NCBI GenBank assembly: GCA_039545355.1
Contig: BCJJ01000011.1
Span: 746,642-810,641 of the forward strand
Length of the DNA: 64,000 nucleotides
DNA from: Trichosporon coremiiforme
Lineage: Eukaryota > Basidiomycota > Tremellomycetes > Trichosporonales > Trichosporonaceae
Direction: 5' to 3'
Under the pieces are notes generated by a model, which saw only the letters and a list, made by a program, of their open reading frames with translations, ran no database searches and had not been told where the DNA came from. Both the position numbers and the translations under genes were made by a program. Shown here in pieces: positions 1-10,231 of the stretch (position 1 is the first letter of the stretch; each line of letters begins with the position of its first letter).

Positions 1-338
1 GGTGAGCGAGTTGACGGGCTGGCCCATGAAGGTCAACTGATCCTTGGACTTGTCGTAGGTGCGCCGGATGATGAGCTTGCCGACCATGTCCTCGTCTGGT
101 GTCTTGACGGCGGCATTCTGCTTGGCGAGATCGTCTTCCTCAGCCTGAACCTCCAGCTTCTTAGTGGGGGAAGGGTCGCCGATGGGCTTGGACGTGTACG
201 TCAAGAGGTACCCTCGGCGGTCAGCGCAATATGGTGACTAGACTTACACCACCCGGCAACAGCCAGGAGAGCCGTGAAGAGGACACCGTGCACGACAAAG
301 GTGATCAGCCAGCGGACGAGGCTGAATAAGAAAAACAT
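1..338 (-). CDS. N-terminal part of an unrecognised membrane-anchored protein (cut by window start)
   Basis: The two exons are 248-338 and 1-212, joined over a 35-nt intron (GTAAGT donor, CCGAG acceptor). The join gives a continuous frame reading ...AVAGW-WYLLTYTSKP. The protein starts with MFFLFSLVRW and has one strongly hydrophobic segment over about residues 1-36, interrupted only by R9, W10 and H17. An acidic, Lys-containing stretch follows, and the frame runs off the window edge. This looks like a signal anchor or a single N-terminal membrane helix with the rest of the chain on one side of the membrane. I do not recognise the family. N-terminally anchored lipid-transfer or PH-type proteins have a similar layout, but nothing in the visible 100 residues proves that. 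Confidence 0.6.
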
Positions 339-835
339 GGCGATGGACGCCTGGCGGCGTTGACGGGTCGTGAGTTATCCAGGGGACGTGGAATGAGTGT
401 CGGATGTCCTCCTTAGATGCTCACGAGCATCAAAATAGTTGAAAGGGATGCTGGATGTGCTAGACAAGTGATGTAACGGACGTGAGTCTGCGGGGTGGTT
501 CTACTTGAGCACCGCCGTTGCCGCTTGAGCTGGTCAACCCGGTCGTCTGCGCGGAACGCGACCAGCAATGACGTACGTTGTGCCCGTCCGGCTGGAAGGC
601 ACTTTACGTAAACCCCACCGATCCTTATTGGGCCTTCTGTGCGTCCATATTCCAGCCCGCTCCCAAGACTTCGTGCGCAAGGACATGCTTCCTCAGTGCT
701 ATCTTTGGGCAAAGATGTTGGGGAAACGGTGTTGCTAGTGCAGAGTTGTGAGGAGACAGGGCACGTAGTGGGTGCAGGAACCAGAGAGCCGGATAAGCCA
801 TAGTGCGAGCCGTAGTGTACAACATGCATCCTCGT
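339..835. other. Intergenic, no gene seen
   Basis: This lies between the start of the partial membrane-protein gene and the stop codon of RRP40, both on the minus strand. It should hold the promoter of the first and the 3' end of the second. Short reading frames here show no recognisable protein. Confidence 0.5.
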
Positions 836-1635
836 CTACGCCATGAACTGCTTGACGGCTTTGTCAATGCTCGCCTTGTCCAACTCGATCTCTCCCGCGT
901 CAACCGCCTCGATCACTCGACGCAGGGCGATGGTCTGTCCGACCTGCTCTGTCTTGAACCAGATGCGGCCGTTGAGACCGATCGCCGTCTCGAACGGGAT
1001 GTGCGCTGCGAGCGCAGGTAACAGAGGGTGTTTCGGGCTGAGCATTCTGTTGTCAGTTATGGTACGGCAGTACGCAACTCACTGCCTGCAAAGTTGCAGC
1101 GAGCACTCCACCATCAGTCCGCCCTTGAGCTCTCCGAAGCCCTCCGCCTTGCCGGTGGCCGGGTCAACACACTCCATCTCCGGCTCCATGTCGCGGTTCG
1201 CAATCGTCACGCGCGCATACACAAGTGTTCCAACCTGGACATTAGCTTCTCAGAAATTGGGAAACAGCTTACCTTGAGGTTGGGCTTGCTCCTCTTCGTC
1301 GCGCCCTCGAAGGCGAGGGCGTCCAGGCTCGCCATGTGCGCGCTTCCGAGGTCTACTCGATATCCCTCCGCATGACGGGCAATGATGGTGCCGAGAACGA
1401 GATCACGCTGAGCAGGGATGTATCGCTTCGACTTTCCAGAGATCCAGACGCTCTCGCTCTTGTCCTTGCCCTTGGTGGAGGAGAGGACACCGGCGCGGGT
1501 GGCCGTGTACACAGGCTCAGACGGGCCCGCGACGTCGGATGCGCGCGATGTTGAGGCGGTGATGCCGGGTCCGAAGGTGACGGCGAAAGACGTCTCCGGT
1601 AGCCGGATTTCTGTTCCGGGGAAGACGACGGTCAT
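836..1635 (-). CDS. RRP40: RRP40 / EXOSC3, exosome cap subunit
   Basis: RRP40 is one of the three S1/KH cap proteins of the RNA exosome, which processes and degrades RNA in nucleus and cytoplasm. The exons are 1273-1635, 1083-1234 and 836-1046, separated by introns of 38 and 36 nt, and give 241 residues. The family pattern is clear: an N-terminal VVFPGTEIRLP strand, a VYTATRAGVL stretch, the S1 region (KSKRYIPAQRDLVLGTI, GYRVDLGSAHMASLDAL), then the KH part with GLNGRIWFKT near the C-terminus. I chose ATG 1635 because the protein then begins directly at the conserved first strand. The open frame extends about 50 codons further upstream without homology. The start lies only about 170 bp from the divergent BEM46-like gene, so the two probably share a promoter region. 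Length fits other fungal Rrp40 proteins. Confidence 0.92.
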
Positions 1636-1805
1636 CCTTGATGCGTGGTGTAAGGTGAAGGATGCATCAACGAAGCTGGGTTGTGGTCGCTGCTGAAATC
1701 GAAAGCTGAAGTCACGTGTCAATGTGGAGGTCCGAGACTCAACGTCATCTGGCGCGTGTGTAACGAGGGCTGCGAGATAAGGCATCCAGCGTCGCCCAGT
1801 TCACC

Positions 1806-3096
1806 ATGGTGTCGGCAAACTCGCTGTACACGTACGCCAAGGTGTGTAGTGAACGGGGCGACTTATTAGAGCTGTTTGCTTGGCGAAGCTGACATCAGAT
1901 CGGCGCGGGAGTGGCAATATCCATCCCGATCATCTTCGCCGCCGGTCTCTGGTGGTTCCAACGGCGTCTCATTTATCCCGCCGACTTCCCTGAGGGGTCC
2001 AGAAAGTGTGAGCAGTATACAGCTGTGTTGGGTACGACGTGATAGCTGACCGCAGTCGTCCCGACTCCTGTTGAGGCAGGACTGCCGTACGAGGATGTCA
2101 CGATCAAGACTCCTGATGGCCTCCACATCAAGGGCTATGTCATCCCTGTACGCGAGCGAGTCGTTCCCCTCTCAGACCTGCGCGGACTGAACCAGCATCA
2201 GATGCGCGAGAAGGGAGATGCCGAGAGCAGGGAGTGGGACAAGGTCAAGGACACGGACGCCGCCAAGGCCTACATCAAGTCGCGACCGACGATTGTCATG
2301 TTCCACGCCAACGCGGGCAATGTTGGCCACCGCATCCCGCTCGCGCGCAAGTTTGTCAGCGAGCTTCACTGCAACGTGTTCATGCTCAGCTACAGAGGGT
2401 AGGTCGCGGCTGACGTTCGAACTAACATGCAGGTACGGGCTGTCGGAGGGTTCTCCTTCGGAGGAGGGTGAGTCGCGTTGCTGCAAGCGTGAACTGACAA
2501 ACAGGTATTCGCATCGACGCTGGGGTAAGGTTGGAGTAGCGCGCACAAGCTAATGACAGGCTGCTATGGACTTCCTCTCGACTCACCCGCTTTTGAAGGA
2601 CACGAAGATCGTCGTGAGTAGACAGGTCTTATGACAACGCTGATATTCAGCTGTACGGTCAGTCGATCGGCGGCGCCGTGTGCATCGACACGGCTGCTGC
2701 GTACCCTGACATGGTGAGTTAGCAGGCTGATTTCCCATCTGACATCAGGTCTCCGGTGTCATCGTTGAGAACACCTTCCTCTCGCTGACGAGCCTCGTGC
2801 CTCACGTGCTGCCCGCCCTGCCGCCTCTCCTCGTGAACCTGCTCCTCAGCGAGCGGTGGGACGCCGGCAAGACCATGCCGAAGATCCCTGCCACGACACC
2901 GATGCTCTTCCTCTCTGGAAAGCAGGACGAGCTCGTGCCCCAGGCGCAGATGAAGCAGCTGTACAAGCTTCGCGGGACTGGCTCTGCGCGGTGGCGCGAG
3001 TTCAACGGCACGCACAACGACACGTACCTCAGCCCCGAGTACTGGGCCGAGATTGGCAAGTGGCTCGCGGAGGAGATCGAGCACAAGCCAAGGTAG
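1806..3096 (+). CDS. BEM46: BEM46/ABHD13-type alpha/beta hydrolase
   Basis: The eight exons are 1806-1841, 1899-2007, 2056-2398, 2433-2467, 2505-2524, 2560-2613, 2651-2713 and 2749-3096, giving 335 residues. One exon is only 20 nt. An N-terminal membrane anchor (about residues 13-33, IGAGVAISIPIIFAAGLWW) precedes the hydrolase fold. The oxyanion region reads FHANAGNVGHR, the nucleophile elbow is GQSIGG, the acid is the Asp in GKQDELV, and the catalytic His is in NGTHND. This is the standard Ser-Asp-His set of the Bem46/ABHD13 family, ER- or membrane-bound serine hydrolases linked to cell polarity in fungi; the true substrate is not known. All seven introns have GT-AG ends, and several end in CTGAC plus a few bases and CAG. 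The frame is kept across every join. Confidence 0.92.
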
Positions 3097-3330
3097 ACTA
3101 AGCTACCCATAAGCATAGACTTTAAGATGCATTTTGCATTGTACGAAGCATGAGATGTCGACAAACTTCGGGGTTGTCACCCAAATCCAACTCCAGCCAG
3201 GAGTCAGGCACCGCCACAAAATTTAGTTCCGTCGACTCTCGCCACCCACTTGACTGCATCATTGACGATCGTCGGTCTCCATCCACACCTTACCTCACAC
3301 TACCCCACCCGGACAGAAACCCTCGACGAA

Positions 3331-4671
3331 ATGGGCGCGGGCGACCTCAACATGAAGAAGTCGTGGCACCCCGCGCTCCTGGTGAACCAGGAGCGTGTGT
3401 GGGCCGCGGAGCGCAAGGACATCGACGAGAAGAAGAAGCTCATGCAGCTGAAGAAGGAGCGCGACGAGGAGCGGCAGCTCGCCGAGCTTCAGCGAATGCA
3501 GGAGGCTGCGACCGGCAAGAAGCGCGTCGAGCGCCTGGACTGGATGTACTCTGCCCCTAGCAACGAGGGCATGGGCGGGCGCTTCAACGAGCGCGAGCTC
3601 GAGGACTACCTCCTCGGCAAGAAGCGGGTGGATGAGATGCTCGCCCAGTCGGACAAGAACGTCGGCAACGCGCACAAGGACTTCATCGCTGTGCAGAACG
3701 CGAACACGGCCCGCGACACTGCGTCCAAGGTCAGGGAGGACCCGATTCTGGCAATGAAGAAGGCGGAACAGGCCCAGCTCGCCGCGCTCATGAACCGACC
3801 CGACATTCGGCGACAGATGAAGGCCGCCAAGGAGGCGAAGGAGGGCAAGGGAAGCAAGGAGGAGAGGAGGGAGCGCCGTCGTGCCGAGAAGGAGGAGAGG
3901 CGACGAGAGCGACACGAACGCCGTTGCGACCGATCCCCCCGCTCCGATGACGACGACTACAGGCGCCGCCGCGACGATCGCGATGACAGGGAGAGGCGTC
4001 ACCGAGATCGCTCCACGTCCCCGAGGAGAGACAGTCGCCGAGACCGGGACGACCGCCGTGATCGCGATGACCGGAGGGACCGCGACCGCGACTATCGTCG
4101 GCGCGACGATGACCATGACCGCCGAGATGACCGTGACCGTGGACGCGACCGCCGAGACGACCGCGACGACCGACGGGACCGCTACGACCGCCCCCGTTCC
4201 CGATCCCCCAAGCGCGAACCCGAGTCATCTCGCGACCACTACGACCGCCCCATCCCCCCGAAGCGCGAGCCCATCTCCGAGCGCAATGGCCACCCCGAAC
4301 GCAACGGCCACGAGCGTCCTCGGTACGACGACCGCCGCGGCTTCCGGAACGACCGTCCGCGCCGCCCATCCCCCGAGCGCAAACCCGATGTCAAGCCCGG
4401 CGGCAACTCTCTGGACGACATGCGTGCCGCTCGTCTGGCTGCGATGACTGCGTCCGCGGACCAGCTGCAGGCCGAGCGCACGAAGAAGCTTGCCGTGCGT
4501 GAGGCGGAGGAACGCAGGGTGTTTGAGGCGGAGGAGAAAGCGCGGTCGAGGTACCACAAGGACGAGGCTGCGGGACTGTTCATGAAGCAGCAGGAGCAGA
4601 TGAGTGGAGGAGTGAGCCTGGGAGAAGCGCTCGGCCGTCGGGGTGGCAAGGGGTTGCTGCGAGACATTTAA
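3331..4671 (+). CDS. CWC25: CWC25-type pre-mRNA splicing factor
   Basis: A single exon encodes 446 residues. The start at ATG 3331 gives the conserved MGAGDLNMKKSWHP opening of Cwc25, followed by the N-terminal CIR_N-type domain (WHPALLVNQERVWAAE...), which in the spliceosome lies near the branch helix and promotes the first catalytic step. The conserved RLDWMYS motif lies near residues 67-74. The middle (about residues 170-345) is an extreme Arg/Asp/Glu tract with many RDDR, RRDR and RSPK repeats, typical of nuclear splicing proteins. A shorter helical C-terminal part follows. In-frame codons upstream of 3331 lack family homology. Missing introns are unusual for this window, where almost every other gene is split. 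Confidence 0.9.
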   Translation: MGAGDLNMKKSWHPALLVNQERVWAAERKDIDEKKKLMQLKKERDEERQLAELQRMQEAATGKKRVERLDWMYSAPSNEGMGGRFNERELEDYLLGKKRVDEMLAQSDKNVGNAHKDFIAVQNANTARDTASKVREDPILAMKKAEQAQLAALMNRPDIRRQMKAAKEAKEGKGSKEERRERRRAEKEERRRERHERRCDRSPRSDDDDYRRRRDDRDDRERRHRDRSTSPRRDSRRDRDDRRDRDDRRDRDRDYRRRDDDHDRRDDRDRGRDRRDDRDDRRDRYDRPRSRSPKREPESSRDHYDRPIPPKREPISERNGHPERNGHERPRYDDRRGFRNDRPRRPSPERKPDVKPGGNSLDDMRAARLAAMTASADQLQAERTKKLAVREAEERRVFEAEEKARSRYHKDEAAGLFMKQQEQMSGGVSLGEALGRRGGKGLLRDI

Positions 4672-4995
4672 CTTGTACCATTAGAAAAAGAGTCGCTCGA
4701 AAACTCGCCAATGTATCTTGTACCGATTGTACGTGCATTCGAAGACGACTGCTGCTCCGACTGCTGGCTGGCTGAACTCGAGACCTGCTGAAACCCGCGG
4801 TACGGATTAGAGTTGCGGGTGATGTGAAATTGCCCGAAGCGGCAAGTCGCCCCGTCCCTGGCCACCCAGCCTAGGCGCCCGTCAGTCACGCGTGTCAACA
4901 ACATTGACTTTCCACCACCACAGCGAACAACGACGACCATCCTCATACCACACTCGCAACCATAGAGCACAACCACCACCCATAGAGGCAGCGCC
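4672..4995. other. Intergenic, no gene seen
   Basis: This separates the CWC25 stop from the start of the CM1 coiled-coil gene on the same strand. The second half is rich in CA and CCA tracts, as expected for a leader region in this genome. No other feature was seen. Confidence 0.4.
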
Positions 4996-7900
4996 ATGCC
5001 TCCCATCTCATCCCTCGCGGGTGTCCTTGACAGCCCAGCACCAAGCGGCAACGGCTCAACCACAGTCAAGAACTCCTCCCTCCCCGACATTTCCCTCGGC
5101 TCCCTCGGATCCAGCTTCCACTCGGAGGGCGACGACTTCGATGACGGAACACCAAAGCAGCCCCGTAAGCTTCACCCTGTATGCTCAGCTGACCATAAGG
5201 TGTGACGAGCCGGTATGACCGCCGACGGTCTAGCAATATGACGCCGCTCAGCAAGGAAGCACCCGCTGCATTGTTACAGCTGTCCCCTCCACCGAGCGTC
5301 GCGCCGGAACGTCGGCAGGGGCGGGGGCGCAAAGACGACGACAGCGAGTCGGAGGGCGAGGCCCTCGACGCCAAGTACGGCGGCCACTCTGATGACGACG
5401 TCAGCGCGTCCTTCTCGGCGCATCGCGAGCGGCTCGACAAGAGCCTGTCGAAGTCAAAACGTACTGGCACCACGGGGGGGCGACACAGTGTCGCCACCGG
5501 AAACGCGGGCAACCAGATGACACTCCGGGAGCAGGAGCAGGTGCGTTTCCACATTGACCTGTGCTGATGGCAGAACGTGGACGCCCTGCAGAAAGAGAAC
5601 TTCAACCTCCAGCTCGAGAACCATTTCCTGAAGGAGCGACTCGCGTCCATGGCCCCCGACCACATCGAGAGCGCGCTCAAGGAAAATGTCAAGCTCAAGA
5701 TTGAGATTCTGAACCTCGGCAAGGAGCTGAAGAAGTCCAAGAAGCTCCTCGTGCAGCAGGATCGCGATCTTGCCGCCGCCGCGAGGGAGCGGGACGGCCA
5801 CAAGGTCAAGTCTCGCGATGCTGAAAGCCGCGAGCTCGAGGCGATGTGGCGCGAGGAGAAGGAGCGCAGGCTCCAGGTCGAGGATGAGCTGGACAAGCTG
5901 CGTGATGACCAGTTCGACCGCTCACGGGAACTCGAGGACCGCGTGCGTGACCTCGAGGACGAGCTGGAGCGCGCCAAGGACGATCTCGACACGGCGCGGG
6001 CTGGACTCGATGACCAGAACGAGGAGATTGCCCGGTTGCGCGATGAGGCCGACCGCGCCATCGACGAGCTGGAGAAGGTGCAGAGCGAGCGCGACCTCGG
6101 CGAGTCGGTCGGCATGGGCAAGGGCCGCGAGGCGCGCCTGGTCTCCAAGCTCGAGGAGGAGATCGAGACCCTCAAGGTCGAGCTGGAGGAGGCCCGCGGG
6201 TCATTAGCCGACATGGAAGATCTGGAGGAGCAAGTCAACCAGCTGCGGGACAAGTACGCGGCATCGCAAATCGACCTCGACAGACGGGACGAGGAAATCC
6301 TCGAGCTGAACAACGAGATGGACCTCCGGATCCGCGAGCACGAGCGCGAGATCACCCAGGTCGAGGCCGAGTGGCGGGACGAAGTGCTCGAGGCCCGGGC
6401 CCAGGTCGACGAGCTCAAGGACGTTATGCAGGAGCGCGAGGCGGAGATCGAGGATCTGCGCAAGGGTCTGCTCGAGCGCGAGGACGAGATCACCGGCGCC
6501 CGCGAGCGGATCATGGACCTCGAGGCAGTGCAGGGCGAGACGCACGACCGGCTGGAGGAGACGCTGCGCAACATTGAGCTGGACAATGCGGACAAGGACG
6601 CGGACCTGATCGAGGCGAACCGGGAGGTGGAGTCGCTCGGGCAACGCGTGTACGAGCTCGAGGAGGTCGTAGACGAGCTGCGTGCAAGGGAGGGAGAACT
6701 CGCCGCCGAGCTCCAGCGCATGGACGACGAGAAGGAGAACTACGACGAGCTCGTCGCTGCCCTGAAGGAGGCGCGGCGCAAGATCCAGGACGAGCGGGAC
6801 GGGCTGGCGTCCCAGCTCTCGCGGGCCGAGGAGGCCCACGTCTCGGAGCGCGAGGCGTGGGAGAAGTCCCGTCTCCGCGAGGCGGAGCATCACGAGCGCG
6901 TCCTTGCTTCGAAGGATCAAGTGACGGAGCGCCTGACTTCCGAGCTTGAAGCCGCCCGTGACCGCGTAGCGATGCGTGACCGCGACCTTGTGTCTGTCCA
7001 GAACGCCCTGAGGAGCCTAGAGGCAGAGAGGAGGAAGCTCGGCGACGAGCTCAGCAGCGACCAGCGCAGTCTCGAACTCGAGATCGAGCGGTTGCGGCGC
7101 GACCTGGCGAGGGCCGAGGACGACCTCGACCGCGCAAGGGAGGAGGCGCGGGAGCGCGAGTCCTCATTAGCCAAGCGGGACATGCAGCTGGCCGAGCTCA
7201 TGGACAAGCATAGGTCCGTCGAGCGGCAGCTCACGGACGAGCGCCAGGGCAGGCTCCAGCTCAGTGACAAGCTGGACAGCATGGCGAAGACGGCGCGGCA
7301 GCACGAGCGGGAGGCGGACAATCTCCGCTCGCGCATCGAGGACATTGAGCCGCTGCTTACCGAGTCGCGGAACAGTCGTGCACTGTTGCAGCGCCAGAAC
7401 GACGCCCAGAGACAGGAACGCACCGACCTCCTGCTGCGCGTGTTCAAGGACGTGAACCGCTTCCTCGCCGTTGAGGACAGCACGACACCGGCAAACTTCG
7501 CCCTGTTCAAGGACACGCTCCTGACGCGCTTGCGCAGCATCAGCGGCGTCAGGACCGACTTTGACAAGCGCATTCGCGAGACAGAGGCGCGCATGGAGAG
7601 CAAGATGGCCTCCCTGAAGCGGCAGCTGGAGGGCAAGTGGCGCGCGCTGGACGGCTTCGAGGCGAGCGTGAAGAAACTCGAGCTGGCCCGCTCCCAGTGG
7701 CGCGCGCGGTTAGCGAGCAAGGACGGGGAACTCGAGGCGTCCCGCGCTCAAATCTCCGACTTGAAGCGACAACTGTCCACCTCTACTTCCCGTTCCTCGG
7801 GCCCGTCAGACGAGACGATAAAACTCCTGACCGACCGCGCGTCCCTCGCCGAGAAGAGGGCGACGCAGGCGGCCCAGTCGCTCGAGAGTCTAGAACGCAA

Positions 7901-8150
7901 GTTCGAGGAACTCCAGAAGCGCTCCGGAACAGCGGACACGAAGTGGGAAGCGAGGGTGAAGGAGTATGAGAACCGCCTCCGCATTGCGGGGGAGAAGGTC
8001 AAGGCAGAGAAACAGGGCGGGAAAGAGAGGGCGCACCAGCTCGAGGGTCAGGTCAAGGAACTGGAGCGGCAATTGGAGCTCACGAGGAGACATAATAAAC
8101 GAGCAGAGGGGGTTGTGGCGAATGCGGCCCACCTGCTTGGTGACGATTAG
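4996..8150 (+). CDS. CM1-motif coiled-coil protein, gamma-tubulin complex receptor (Mto1/Pcp1/centrosomin type)
   Basis: The exons are 4996-5164, 5200-5540 and 5574-8150, giving 1028 residues. The first intron ends ...GCTGACCATAAG, with the branch motif only a few bases before the AG. After about 150 low-complexity residues comes the CM1 (Cnn_1N) motif, split by intron 2: TLREQEQ joined to NVDALQKENFNLQLENHF, then LKERLASM and a KLKIEIL/LGKELKKSK helix. CM1 binds and activates gamma-tubulin ring complexes at spindle pole bodies and cytoplasmic microtubule organisers. The remaining 800 residues are nearly uninterrupted heptad-rich coiled coil (LEDRVRDLEDELERAKDDL and similar). The family assignment rests on CM1. 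Whether it is the spindle-pole (Pcp1/Spc110) or cytoplasmic (Mto1) type cannot be told from sequence alone. Confidence 0.85.
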
Positions 8151-8275
8151 GCGGGCTATTTCCTGCCACGTCACCCCGGCTGAGCTGGGCTGTTCCCGAA
8201 CTATAGAGTGGAAGTTTCATCTAATGTAGTATTATGTTGTGACCCATGCACCATTGACACGAACGAGCGGAGCGC

Positions 8276-8378
8276 AGCGAAGCGAAGCGAAGCGACGTAG
8301 GGAGGCAACGGGGGGAGGCAGCGGGGGGAGGCAGCGAGGGGAGGCAGCGAGGGGAGGCAGCGAGGGGAGGCAGCGGGG
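8276..8378. repeat. Pentanucleotide run plus 13-bp G-rich minisatellite
   Basis: About four copies of AGCGA (8276-8295) are followed by about six copies of a 13-bp unit close to AGGCAGCGAGGGG (8301-8378). The array ends about 20 bp before the left end of the transposon. It is noncoding, lying just 3' of the coiled-coil gene. Confidence 0.85.
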
Positions 8379-8396
8379 CAGCTAAGAGGGGGAGTA

Positions 8397-8423
8397 AACT
8401 AGGGTCACAGGTTAAGTCGAACG
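8397..8423 (+). repeat. Left terminal inverted repeat of the Tc1/mariner element
   Basis: These 27 bp are identical to the reverse complement of 10127-10153. They are preceded directly by TA. Similarity drops sharply after GAACG, which defines the inner edge. Confidence 0.93.
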
Positions 8424-8570
8424 AGTGGTGCCACAAACGAGGCCGTGAACTGTCGACCTCGCTGCAACCACGAATAACTCATGCATATGCATGTTTCTTG
8501 CTCTATAAACAGTTGTTCCACGTGCATGGGAGTCTTGGTAACCTATATACGAAGCATGGTGCACCTGGGA

Positions 8571-9711
8571 TCAATACTTAATGTGTCCTCCATTAGCAGA
8601 GATGGTGTCCTTGATCCTGTTAGGCATGGACATGATAAGTCGGTCGATCTCATTCTGATCATAGGTGTTCCAGAGCTCCGTAGCGGCAGCGAATAGCCCC
8701 TCCTGGGTGGTGGGACGAGGGTTGAGACGGGCCAGGCGGCGCTTGAGGTTGCTCCAAAGGTTCTCAATGGGGTTGAGGCAAGGAGAGCAGGGAGGGTGAG
8801 GCAGGAAGCGCATGCCAAGTTGCTCTGCCTTGCCACGGGTGGCCTTGGCTGTGTGGACGACAGCGTTGTCCTCTACAACCCAGGGCAAGCCATAACCACG
8901 CCACTGAGTCTTGACACGCTTCCAGCAATCAAACAACTCCTTCTCAGTCACCTGGGTGCGATAGATGGCCGCATTGACTCCCTTGCGCTTGGAGGTCGAC
9001 TGGGAGGTGTCAAACCACACCAGCTTCGACTTGCCGCCATACCAGATAGCCCCCCAGCACATAATCGACCCACAGCTCGATCTGGAGGTGTACTGGATGT
9101 ACCTGAGTGTCAGCACTCTTCCACAGCATGTAGAACGTCAGGAAAGACACTCACCGCTCATTGGCACGGTCAGAACCGATGGGGCGCGTCACATATGCTC
9201 TGTGGAGCTGGTCAATGTAGAGAGGGACCTCGTCACAGAAGATCACCTTCCTCCACTCTTGGAAGAGTCGCTGCTGCTCAAGAGCATAAGCGAGACGCTT
9301 CTCCTTGTGAAGGGGGCTTAGATACGGCCGCACAAGAGCCACAAAGCGGCCATAACCAAGCTGGCGACGTGCACGGCGCAGAGTCATGAGAGAGAGGACA
9401 ATGTCTCTGTCTGCAAGAGTGTCCAACACCTCACGATTGCTGGCGAAGGGCTGAGCCTCAAAGACCTCGTAGATCGCTCTGAGGTTGTCGGGAGTGAGCT
9501 TGGTGTGGCTGCGGGGGATGCGGATCCCCTGGACAGGGTTCAGAACAGCCAGAGCAGGTGGAATGAGAGCCTGGAGGCGAGCTAACATCACACAGTAACC
9601 CACAGTGCTCTTGGCGACGTTGTACTCCCAGGCGACAGAGGAATAGCTGCGGTAGCGAGCCAAGGACGCAATCTTGGCGCGGCGGCGAGGTGTGAGGCAA
9701 GGGCGAGGCAT
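8571..9711 (-). CDS. Tc1/mariner transposase (DD34E), with one intron
   Basis: The exons are 9155-9711 and 8571-9102, with a 52-nt intron (GTGAGT...CTGACACTCAG), giving 362 residues. The N-terminal half holds two helix-turn-helix units for binding the inverted repeats (around residues 15-45 and 93-120). The catalytic triad is D160 (IFCDE), D264 (VVEDN) and E299 (NPIENLW), with 34 residues between the second Asp and the Glu. An in-frame ATG at 9759 exists, but it sits about 11 bp from a TATA box at 9770-9775. The ATG at 9711 is better placed, about 60 bp downstream. The intron looks like host introns, so the element seems adapted to this lineage. No internal stop or frameshift was seen. Confidence 0.9.
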
Positions 9712-9769
9712 AGCTGCAAGTTCTGATGAGGTAGAGCTGTTGTGGAAGAGAAGTGGCACTCAAGGAGGC

Positions 9770-9775
9770 TTATAT
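9770..9775 (-). promoter_or_regulatory. TATA box of the transposase gene
   Basis: On the minus strand the sequence reads GGCATATAAGCC, about 60 bp upstream of the chosen start codon and within the transposon. It also argues against the upstream ATG at 9759. Confidence 0.5.
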
Positions 9776-10126
9776 GCCACAAAGATGGACAGTCGGACGG
9801 ACTCCGCTGCCGATATGCATGGTTTCGACTCAATTCTTGGATTTTCCAAAAGCCCAGCTTCGGAGCTTGATACATGAAAGATTTGGGGCAAGCACAGGCC
9901 TCGGTGGCTGAGATCTAGGGCGATAAGGAGGGTGGTGACATGCAGCTTTATTGTGGTGGTGTGGTGGCCAGTATGCACGGTGCGCTCTGCAGCTCCATTT
10001 GTCCGAGCTGCCAAGCATTCCTTTCGGCTCTACGCGGAGTTTCTAGGCATAAAGAGTACCGTTGCATGAGTTATGGATCAGAACATGAGCCACGGCGAGG
10101 TTGACGATGACGGGACCGTGCGCATC

Positions 10127-10153
10127 CGTTCGACTTAACCTGTGACCCTAGTT
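10127..10153 (-). repeat. Right terminal inverted repeat of the Tc1/mariner element
   Basis: This is a perfect inverted copy of 8397-8423, followed directly by TA. Confidence 0.93.
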
Positions 10154-10231
10154 TAATGACTCGAATTGCATGTAAATGTCCAAAAATGTCCTTGATGTGT
10201 TACAAATACTGAATAACTCCCAGCTAAACTC

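Larger units (their letters stand above)
8397..10153 (-). mobile_element. Complete Tc1/mariner-type DNA transposon with intact transposase
   Basis: The element is 1757 bp, bounded by perfect 27-bp terminal inverted repeats beginning AACTAGGGTCACAGG. TA dinucleotides flank both ends (8395-8396 and 10154-10155), matching the TA target-site duplication of this superfamily. It carries one gene on the minus strand, a transposase with uninterrupted coding exons and a full DD34E triad. The insertion sits in the short space between two convergent genes, 79 bp from the stop codon of the DOMON-b561 gene. Identical inverted repeats, an undamaged reading frame and clean TA flanks all suggest recent insertion and possible activity. 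Confidence 0.93.

Noticed and set aside
5066..6721. 551-codon Ser/Arg-rich open frame antisense to the CM1 coiled-coil gene
   Set aside because: It arises from the GAG/CTC-rich coding strand of the coiled coil. It crosses the introns and exon 1 of the real gene and has no family features.
9712..9759. Upstream in-frame ATG at 9759 for the transposase
   Set aside because: It lies about 11 bp from the TATA box, too close to be within the transcript as a usable start.
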